NCBI GenBank assembly: GCA_038380795.1
Contig: CM076266.1
Coordinates: forward strand, 8,702,001 to 8,766,000
Length of the DNA: 64,000 bases
Direction: 5' to 3'
Origin: Pyrocephalus nanus
Taxonomy: Eukaryota; Chordata; Aves; Passeriformes; Tyrannidae
Both the position numbers and the translations under genes were made by a program. Numbering within the stretch: the first letter of the stretch is position 1; each line of letters opens with the position of its first letter. The notes under the pieces were generated by a model, which saw only the letters and a list, made by a program, of their open reading frames with translations, was not told the DNA's origin and searched no databases. Below are positions 55,371 to 64,000 of this stretch, in pieces.

Positions 55371-56925
55371 GGATCACTGCAGAGGCAAATGGACCAAATT
55401 CCATGTCCTGTATTCCACAAGAGACCAAACAAGCATTTTTATCTGGCCAAAATATTTATTTGCTTAAGACTAGGGTACTAGATAGTGCAAAGCAAGCACA
55501 GCTTGTGGGCAAGATTCCATTTCTCATTTAAAAGTATTTTGTTTTTATTCTCCACCATCCATTACTGTTATTGATTCCAGTTGCTGTAGGGACTAATTGG
55601 TAAGCACAGAACTGATGAAATTGAGTATACAATTAATACGAACCATGGATTTGTAGATGTTATATCCATTATTCAGTTCACCTATTTTAGTTTTTGTATT
55701 ACGGGTTTGTGTTCTAGAGATGCATCATATACAAAATTTAGCAAGTGGTCATACCTGTGTTACAGAATTCTGTAAGAATATTCATAAATTATGAATTAGA
55801 CTGTAATAATCATGATACATCCTTAAAAATATTTTTTTAAAGAAATCAAGAAAATTATGACTTCATTAAAGTCAATGACAAACCTTTTGTAAAGTCAATG
55901 ACAAAATCCAAATGGGATGAATTTTAATTGCCTCTGTTTTTTTATGAGCCTTCAGGACTCACTTACCTGCCATTTCCAGTGTCTGTAATCAGAAAATTAA
56001 TTTTCCTCTTTAACTTACTGCTGGAGTCTTCCTACAGTTTGATAAGTCCAGAAGTTGAGGCAATAAGAGAAGGACAAGTTATTATAAGGTTTGTGCTGTA
56101 ATTGTCTCCAGTCAACTGGAGAGCAAGTAATTTTTTTAAACTCATCCTGCAGGGAAAGGGTAGTGTCTCACAGTGAGATTTGGTGAATTGGACAGGAATG
56201 CCCTGGGAATGGAGGGCTGGGAGTGTGGTCCAGGCAACTCTGAGAAGGTGGAAGTACCAAGTGGGGGAAGAAGACTGGGATGCAGATCTTGGCTTTGCTC
56301 CTGAGGGGAGAGATGGGTTGAAGCAATGACATCTACTTTTGGGACTGTCTACCTGCTTCCTTGTTTTTGCCACTTTTTATGCCCTGTGTGCTCCTGCAGA
56401 GGCAGGAGGTGCTGGTCTTGTTCTCCAAGCAACAGCAGAGCTGCTGTCCTGCCCTGGGCAGCTGTTGACTTCATCTGTGCCTGGTGTCATCCCTGCTTGC
56501 TGGGCCGCATGTGGGATGGAGGGAAGCAGAAGACTACCCCCAGAAAATATTTAATTATCAGGCCACTTTTATTCAGTTCAAGCTTGGCACCTCAAACAAT
56601 AACAGTGGACTTGAGATCATTTTACAGAAGATGGATTCATCTTCTGCCCATGTGAGCTGACTTTATCTTTTAGACTTGACTAACTGCTCATTGCTGGTTG
56701 AAACTCCTGGGTGCTGCTTCATAGAGGAATAGTGACAGTGGAGCAGTGAAGACCTCTCTTGAGCCTGGAAAAAAAGCATGGAAAATAGCTGGAAATATCT
56801 GTTCAGAAGATAAGAGCTCAGCCTAAGAAAGGAAAAAAAGAGAAATCTGCAAGAAATAGGAATGGCAGGAGAGGGGCCAAGAGGTACAGAAATGTTTTAA
56901 ACTAAAAATAAGCCTCAATTCTGAA
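55371..56925. other. Intergenic, no gene seen
   Basis: AT-rich unique DNA. A 16-base direct repeat (taaagtcaatgacaaa) lies at 55867-55882 and 55890-55905. No coding signal is convincing. Confidence 0.6.
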
Positions 56926-56929
56926 ACTT

Positions 56930-57610
56930 AAATATATAAAGCTGTCTATTAAAAAATAGTACTAGATTACATCTCTACAGTGCCAAATAATTAATAACTT
57001 TTAATAACCCTAATAAATTTGGATTTCATCAAAACCTTGTTGCGTATCATTGGCTATTTCAAGCAAGGACTGTGAGTTCTTAAGGGAGACAAGCACCTGT
57101 GTTAAAATGTACCCTGCTGACATCTTTCCCAGGTACATCAATTATAATTAAAGAGTAATAAGAATGCCAGGATGGACTTATCAGGCACTTTCATGCAGGA
57201 GCCCTAGCATTTAAAATTAAATCCATTAATTGTAACTACTGTACATTTGTGATCCCTCAGATAGCGTACAAACTAATTCATTGCTTTTGCAGCCATGCCA
57301 GTTTTTGTTAATTAAGGTTTGTGATTTATTTAATTTGAGCAGGGATGTATCAAAGTGCCCCAAACTGGACTGATAAAAGGTCATTAGTTCGCAGTGTTCA
57401 AGACAATTAGGAATCTGATAATGAAAAATGTTTCTAGGCGCCTGGCAAAAATTGATTAGCAAAATGGTCTCTAATTTTTTAAAGGAAAGCTCCATATTTT
57501 CTTCAACCCAGCCGTCTGAAAGTTCATCTGTTAAGAAGTTCTCACTCTGAAGTGGCGCTGAAACACATTTGAAGATAAAAGGCTGATTTAAAATTATTGT
57601 TGGCATTGCT
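56930..57610. promoter_or_regulatory. Candidate long conserved non-coding element
   Basis: About 680 bases of unique DNA with many homeodomain cores (aaataattaataac, caattataattaaag, ccattaattgtaac, gttaattaagg, gacaattagg, aattgattagc). A 126-codon minus-strand open frame at 57226-57606 has no recognisable protein features. The texture resembles long vertebrate enhancers around developmental genes. Confidence 0.35.
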
Positions 57611-58009
57611 TAGGAGAGGAGGGAGCCACGGTGCTGTCATCAGCTAGAAGGCTTTATTTCTTTTTCCTTTTTCCATACAGAGCAGCCAACATCACAGTCT
57701 CCAAGTGAGACTCAAACATTAACAAAAGTGTTCCTCAAAAAAAATATTTAGCTAGGACTATCTTTGCTTTACAAATGTCAAAGAGAGCTAAGGAGTATGT
57801 GACTGATGTGACTAAGTCATTGTGGCTTAGAGGAGACTCCCCTTTGTCATCAGAAGGATCTCAGTATTGAGCAATAGCACTGACTGTGGCCTGGTCCATC
57901 TCCTTGTAAAGTCAGCACTGGATGAGTCACAGCAGTGATGTCAAAGGGAACCCAGAGCAACCAGGTCAGATGTAAACAACCACACTGTAACTGTTAGTTA
58001 GGTAAACTG
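57611..58009. other. Intergenic, no gene seen
   Basis: Short unique stretch between the AT-rich element and a CR1 copy. I see nothing in it. Confidence 0.6.
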
Positions 58010-58560
58010 AATCACAGAATCAGAGAAGAGTTGAGGTTGGAAGGGATCTGTGGACTTAGTTTAAACCCTCTGCACAAGGCAGGGCAACAGACTGTTCAGT
58101 ACACTGTGCAGTGCAGGTTTGAATGTTCCCCAGGATGGAGGTTTCACATGGTGTCTATCTGAGTCCCATTCCAGCACTAAGGTCTTTCCTTCAGATTCTG
58201 GTCTCAAGCCTAAACAAAACCAATTCTTTCAGCCTCTCCTTCTATCATACAGTCCAGCCTCACATCACCTTGTTGGTCTTCTGATGTATTTGCTCCAGTA
58301 TTTCAAAGTCTTTCTTGTCCTGAGGAGCCCAAAAATTGTATGGAGCTCTCCAGATGCTGTCCCATAAATGCCAAAGGGAAGAGTCACTTCCAAGCTGCTG
58401 ACCACACTCTAGTTAATACAAGCTGATACACAGTTGGTTTTCTTTGCTGCAAGGGTGCACTGGTGACCCACGTTCAGCTTCTTGCCTAGGCACACTCCAG
58501 GTCCTTCTGTGCACAGCAGTTTTCCAGCCACCCTACTACATCATGACTATACAGAAGGTT
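58010..58560 (-). mobile_element. CR1 LINE fragment (antisense)
   Basis: It starts with atcacagaatcagagaa and ggttggaagggatctgtgga, the complement of the CR1 3' end. It then has tcttgtcctgaggagccc, gctgaccacactctagtt, gtgcactggtgacccacgtt and caggtccttctgtgcacag, all typical of antisense CR1. It is decayed, with no intact frame. Confidence 0.93.
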
Positions 58561-58687
58561 AGTGGAAGTGTTAGGCATGTAAACCACATCTCCTGAATCC
58601 TGGCTGTGGCACCTTCATCTCTTCCTAATGGTATTTTTAAAATCCAAATTTACTGGCAGAGATCAAAAGACAAATGTAATTTCTGTG

Positions 58688-58689
<2 letters not shown>

Positions 58690-58732
<43 letters not shown>
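58690..58732. repeat. T43 homopolymer
   Basis: Forty-three consecutive T residues, the longest homopolymer in the window, 130 bases beyond a CR1 copy. It is followed by ACAG. Confidence 0.95.
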
Positions 58733-58735
<3 letters not shown>

Positions 58736-60697
58736 GTACGTATTAACCGCAGTCTTTAGAATCAGTAAAATAGGAATTATTCAGCAGTCTCTGGCACTTT
58801 TCTCAACATCCCTCTGTGGCACTAATAGTAATCTTGAATAATTTTATTGCTCATCTGTCATCTACGTGTAAAGTCCGTTTAGAAGTGTCTAGGCAACATT
58901 GCTCCTTCTTTAAACAGGAAGGATAAATTTCTTCTTTTTATTGTGTGGCTTGTCTTGAGTCACATGGAGGGTGAACTCACCCAGGCTAACTTCAACCTCA
59001 CATTTGGCAAGTGCCTCCTCTCATCATGAACTTTCAGTCAAACAACACATCCAGTAACCTGAACCTGTTAAAAGAGAGGAGTTCAGAGGAGGAAGGAAGT
59101 GACTCTCTGTGTTGAAATGTGTCTAGATGAAGAGGTTAGACCAGATGCCTAATATTTAGACAGCTAAAATTAGGTTACACTGATTTCAGTCATAAAAGAA
59201 GTATATGAGCAGGTAGGAGTAAAATTCAGGAACTTTATTCTAAGGCAGCATAAACTGTCTTTACTCCTACTGGATTCAGTGTAACCATGTTCACTTTTAT
59301 TAGTGGCAAAGCTAAATTAATAGATCTGAGCCAAGCAAAACCTAAGATTAGAGAAGAAGCTATACAGCTCATATAGGATTAAGCTAAAGCACCAATGCAG
59401 AAAATTAATTTGAATAACTTTAATGATGCACAGACGTAAATCAGAACAGTTTTTTAAGATCCCATGGCTGTAGTAAATTCTCCAGAATAATTTTAACTAT
59501 CAGAATGCTGTTGTTTCCTCTTAGATATCTAAACTGATTTCTGTGGGTTTTTTTCTTGCTTTCTCTAATTATTTTCCACAAGATCATAATTTGTGCCACT
59601 TAAATACATTTGGAATGAGTCTTCACAATATGAGCTTACTAGCTGCCTTTAATTCCCATCTGTTTCCAGATGAAGGCCACCCCCATCTCAAAAGAACTGG
59701 TCAGTACAAACTTATCTTCCAGGTAGGCGTGGTACTGGCAGGTACCGGCAAGGGTTTTCATTCATTTTTTTCACTGTTACAAGAGCCAAGGCCTTTTACA
59801 ACAAACAAACCATCTGAGGCTTCATACTTAACAAACAAAGGTTGGAGTGTACTGGCATCTTCTTCAGCCATTCAAGACTGTTTGCATTTGTAATTATGAG
59901 TAGTGTGTCATGAAGAACATCTTTAAATTCTTTTGAGAATTCTTGCATGAAAACACTTCCATTAATTCAAAGAAGTAATCTGGTCTGGATTTCCTGAATC
60001 CACATGAAAGATTTGACTTTGTTAAGGTTCTTGTTTACGTGGGCACCAAGGGAGGGTGGAAATACTCCAACCAATTTAGATAGGAAATGAAATGGAACAT
60101 GTTTTAACAACAGCTGGATGTGTACTGGCCCATAGCACATACGTTTCTGTCTGGATAAAATCAACGTGTTGGAATTTGCTTGGAATAGCAATTTTTATAA
60201 TGCTTATGTATAGGGAAATCTTCCAGGTGTATCAAAGGTGAGCCAAAGATAACAAGGTAAATATGAAGTATATTTGTGCTCACTTGAGGGCATTCTTTAC
60301 AACTAGGCTTTCAAAGACATCTTAGGATCCTGAATGTTCCATTCCTATTAAAATAAATAGATACTTTGGGCTTTTTAAGGCAAACTTGAAAAAGAGCATT
60401 CTAATATTTTCTTTGCTACTTAGCTGAACATCTTTGCAGCAGTAGTATTGGAATTAAACATGTTTATATGTTTGAACCCCAGAAAACAAAATAGGATTTA
60501 TGGTTAACTAACACTTGCCAAATAACATAATAATGTATTGCAATTATAGCTATAAAACTATAATAAGCCCTTGGCCCCAGTGCTCCTCAGAAGAACTGGA
60601 TGCTGAAAATAAATATCTTGCTCAATCAGAACGTGTGAATGAAATACAGGCATCTCAGGGAGGAAATTTTGCTATGTAGATACTATAGAGAATGTGA

Positions 60698-60770
60698 CAT
60701 CATAGGGCAGTAACTTTCTTATCCTACAAACTATGCATATAAGGTTCCTTACTCTCTTCAGCTCAACATT
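60698..60770 (+). promoter_or_regulatory. Candidate TATA-type promoter-like cluster
   Basis: TGACATCAT near 60698, a CATATAAGG TATA-like box near 60736 and a pyrimidine-rich ctcttcagctcaaca about 25-30 bases later resemble a core promoter. The following ATG at 60784 opens only a short frame. Motif-only inference. Confidence 0.2.
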
Positions 60771-61377
60771 CCTTTAGAGGAACATGGTGTCGATATTGAG
60801 AAAGGTACCACTTGTTTGACTGTTTTACAGCCTTAAGAACATGGATGGCATGCAACCACCAGGTATTTGAAGATTTCCGATGGAACCCCCCAAAATATCA
60901 TTGAACCAAGCCAATAAAACACGGAATGATGGCCCCAGCCTGGAATCCAAACGTATTACTGTAGTTTGCTGATGTGATTGGCTCTGTAGTACAGGATGGA
61001 GCCTGTCCATTTTTCAAAACTGGGCTAAAGCCTTGAACAGTTGTTTTGGTAATGTAGATGAGGCTTTAGGTCCTAATAGTTCCTACAATTACTGCTGAAT
61101 CTGGCCTTGGCTCAGGAATAAACTCCTTGTATTGAAAAGATTTACTACCCTAACTATATCTGTATCTCAATTTAATGAAAATGTTAAGGATAATTTGATG
61201 GTCTCTTGCCAGCGTAATTTTAAATAAAATGTCTTCATTCCTTGGCAGTGTCTGTTGGCACTCAGATTTAACTAAAGGAAGTGCTTAAGTGAAGTGCTTT
61301 TTAGATCAAAGTCTTGCCAGTATCTTTTCTGATAGAACAGATTTAATTTTCAGTGTTTTACCCAGAGTAAATAAATT

Positions 61378-61394
61378 AAAAAAAAAAAAAAAAA
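61378..61394. repeat. A17 homopolymer
   Basis: Seventeen consecutive A residues in intergenic DNA. Confidence 0.9.
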
Positions 61395-64000
61395 CCTCCC
61401 ACCGTCAGTCCATATGATAGCAAACCTTACTAAAAGCATTACTAGAAATCAGATATTGGCCTATCACAGCATTTGGACTAATCTCAAGCCTCATCTCCTG
61501 TAAATTAAAGTATTTCTAACTTATTTACTGTTCATTTATTATGCACTCCTGTAAAAAAATCTTTCTGTATCTTGGGAAATAATGTAGCACATAATGAAGT
61601 GCTGTCAGTGCATCTTAGATTTTCATCTGAGTTCAGCAAGTCAGCAGAAAAAGTTTAGGACACTTTATTATAATTGCATAGGGAATGGAAAGTAATGGTA
61701 AGGTGGTGACAATTTGGCCATCATACCCTACAGAACTGAGCAATTGCCAAATACAGTCTTGATTGCTTACTCTGCCTAAATCAGGACTGTGTGTACAGAA
61801 TGAGGCCAGAAGGACAATGCATCAGAAGTTAAATTGTTTGGGGATTAGTTTGAGAATAAAAAAAAATTGTCGATACAAAATAGTGCTCATTCAAAGGGGA
61901 TGTGTAATAGTCTGAGTAATATTTTTTTCTTTTTAAATAGTATTTTATTTTTAAAATTTAAGTGCGATTGATTTGTTTTAATACATAGAAGGTATATTTA
62001 CAAAAACTATAAAATCTCCCTGACAGAGGCAGAGTGTGCTACTACTTAAAAGGTACCAGGAGCTCCATAATTTTAAAACTTCATAGGTCATCTCAGTTAT
62101 TTTATCCTTAGCACCCAGCCCAACTCAAGACCTTCATCACTGTTGATAAGGAATTATTTTTTCTTGTTATTATTGCTACCCACCAAATCTTCATTCCTTT
62201 TTCTTCTGCTTAACAAGAGACATTAAGAAGCGTCAACAAGAGACATTTAGAAGATGACTTTGCTCCGAGACACTCAAAGTGACAAAGGAAGAAGATCTTA
62301 AAACAGCCATATAGGCACCACAAATTTTTCCTGTCTTTTGGTACCGAGATGCAGGTCCTGGGGAGACTCTACAGATAAGTTTCTCTGTAATGCAGATTGA
62401 ATGACACCATACTTTGGACTACTACCCATATTTTGGACAACTGTGACTATCTTTTGTGTTGGTGTTTTAATTTCTGTGGCATGTGCATTTACAAGGAAAA
62501 GATGGTATTTGCACACACTTGAAAAACCTAATGTCAGGGAGTGAAGAAAATGTTGAGTAATGACATCTTTTTAAGAGATTGCATCTGATAAACAATGGGA
62601 CTTCTGCAGACCATCTGTACCTGGGAGCAGTGTGTACATATGCCTGCAGAGGCAAGAAAAGGTACAATCATGGGCCAGAGAGCCATGACTAGGAAAACAC
62701 AAAAAATCTGGTGGAATGTGCAATAAGAAGATAAGGAAGATGGGAAGCTGCAAATGGAGCTAACTGCATTGCAGCAAGTGAGGCAGGTGGTTGGTAACAC
62801 AGCATTCATACAAGAGCAGTATTCCTAGACCCTGTTCTTGCTGTTCCCTGAGGATATCAAAGCATTCTCCACTCTGACTTTTTTACTAAGTGACACAGAG
62901 TTTTCTGACTTTTGTCCTAAAAATATACATATGTAAAATAAAACACCTTTACAATTTCTTTTATGTTTCCATAAATTCACTGAGGAGGGACTGCATCCCT
63001 AAGCTGGCTTTGCTACCGACAAAAACTGGCTGACTCATGACCTCACAGGTTGCTTCTGTGCTAATGAAAATGACCGAATTAACTGCTAGGGACACCTACA
63101 CCAGTCCTTTTCTGTATGAAACTTACAAAGTTTATCAAGGCTCAAATCCAATCAAAAAGAATTCTGTCATGTTTGGAATAAAGCTTGCTATCACTGTCAC
63201 AGAGAGCGGTGGGATATTTCATCAGCAATGCAATGTGTTGAAACTATGAACAAACATTTGATGTTGTATTTCACAATATCCTGCACCCCATCTGCATTCG
63301 TAAACAGTATTTAAGGAGGCCTGGCTTGCTTATACTGAGACCATGTTATCTGGGGAAAAGCTGGGCTAGTGTTTACTCTTGCTAAGAACTTGTTCCCTTA
63401 TGAAAAGCCTGAAATTTTAAAACTTAAACTCTTCTGAATCATCCAAATCCAAAGAAATCTCAAGAAGTATTTTATTTGTCAGTCAACTTGGCAGTAGTTA
63501 AACAGCATTGAGCTCTCAGTATGAACAGCTGCAAAGCACAGACATCCTCTCCTGACATGGATCCTGGCCATTTGTTTGTTGTGATACGCCAATGTGAGAA
63601 TTCACGAGTTAGGTCTCAATCGAATTTCCACTGAAGGAAATGAAAGCTGGATTTGGCAGACAGAATAACTACTTTTTGTTATTGCTGTTGTCACCTCTGG
63701 ATTTGGAAGGATGCAGTCACTGCACTGAAAAATGGAGAACAGGCCAAGAAATGTGAAGAAGCCTCAGGTGTGGTTTCACTATTCAGGTCCACTCCTTTTA
63801 CTTTACAGCCTTTCTCTCTTTCCACTCTTCATCAGCTGTTGAGGCCTCAATCCTGTTGGCAGCCCACTTGCACTTTTTTGAGCGTATTTTTCACGTCTGT
63901 GTAAACACAAAAGCCTGTACTGATGTGTTCAAGTGTTCAGTCTTCACACTGGTCATGAAGTTTTTGCAATGGGGCAATGTCCATCATATGCCCATCTTTT

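Larger units (their letters stand above)
58740..64000. other. Intergenic, no gene seen
   Basis: AT-rich unique DNA to the end of the window. It contains an A17 run at 61378-61394 and a promoter-like cluster near 60700-60770. No exon of the neighbouring gene expected by mammalian order (UBE3C) is recognisable. Confidence 0.6.

Noticed and set aside
57226..57606. 126-codon minus-strand open frame
   Set aside because: No recognisable domain, no splice context, and it sits inside an AT-rich candidate regulatory element.
1..64000. Search for CRISPR arrays, operons, phage or plasmid features
   Set aside because: Exons with GT-AG introns, CR1 elements and CpG islands show vertebrate nuclear DNA; none of these prokaryotic features is present.

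Overview
This is nuclear DNA from a bird, judged from the sequence alone. It has GT-AG introns, large AT-rich non-coding stretches, a CpG-island homeobox gene and several CR1-type LINE fragments. Two protein-coding genes are recognisable, NOM1 and MNX1, and they converge tail to tail. The same gene pair lies together on human 7q36.

Layout. Positions 1-10150 hold the 3' half of NOM1 on the plus strand: eight coding exons giving the C-terminal 425 residues, then a 3' UTR with two poly(A) signals. Positions 10150-20800 are intergenic. The first part is plain; the part nearest MNX1 (about 13.4-20.4 kb) carries AT-rich islands dense in homeodomain-type sites that look like conserved non-coding elements. 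Positions 20810-24900 hold MNX1 (HB9/HLXB9), complete on the minus strand, with three exons encoding 372 residues, an 86-bp second intron, and a TATA-less CCAAT/GC-box promoter inside a large CpG island that reaches about 26.7 kb. Positions 27.3-32.5 kb, upstream of MNX1, hold further candidate regulatory elements. From about 32.5 to 64 kb no gene is visible. That stretch has CR1 fragments, one older LINE remnant near 54-55.4 kb, homopolymer tracts and a few AT-rich candidate elements (37.1, 46.3 and 57 kb).

How it works together. NOM1 is a constitutive nucleolar ribosome-biogenesis factor. MNX1 is a tightly regulated developmental transcription factor for motor neurons, pancreas and notochord. 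The gene-poor flank with many candidate elements is what one expects around a developmental regulator, so most non-coding signals here are best read as possible MNX1 cis-regulation.

I found no evidence of a previously undescribed system. The most checkable oddities are an 18-bp perfect palindrome in the MNX1 promoter, inverted repeats in MNX1 intron 1, an in-frame upstream ATG with better context than the conserved MNX1 start, and a weak NOM1 splice donor sitting 4 nt from a stronger frame-breaking one. Conservation claims are inferences, since no alignment could be run.
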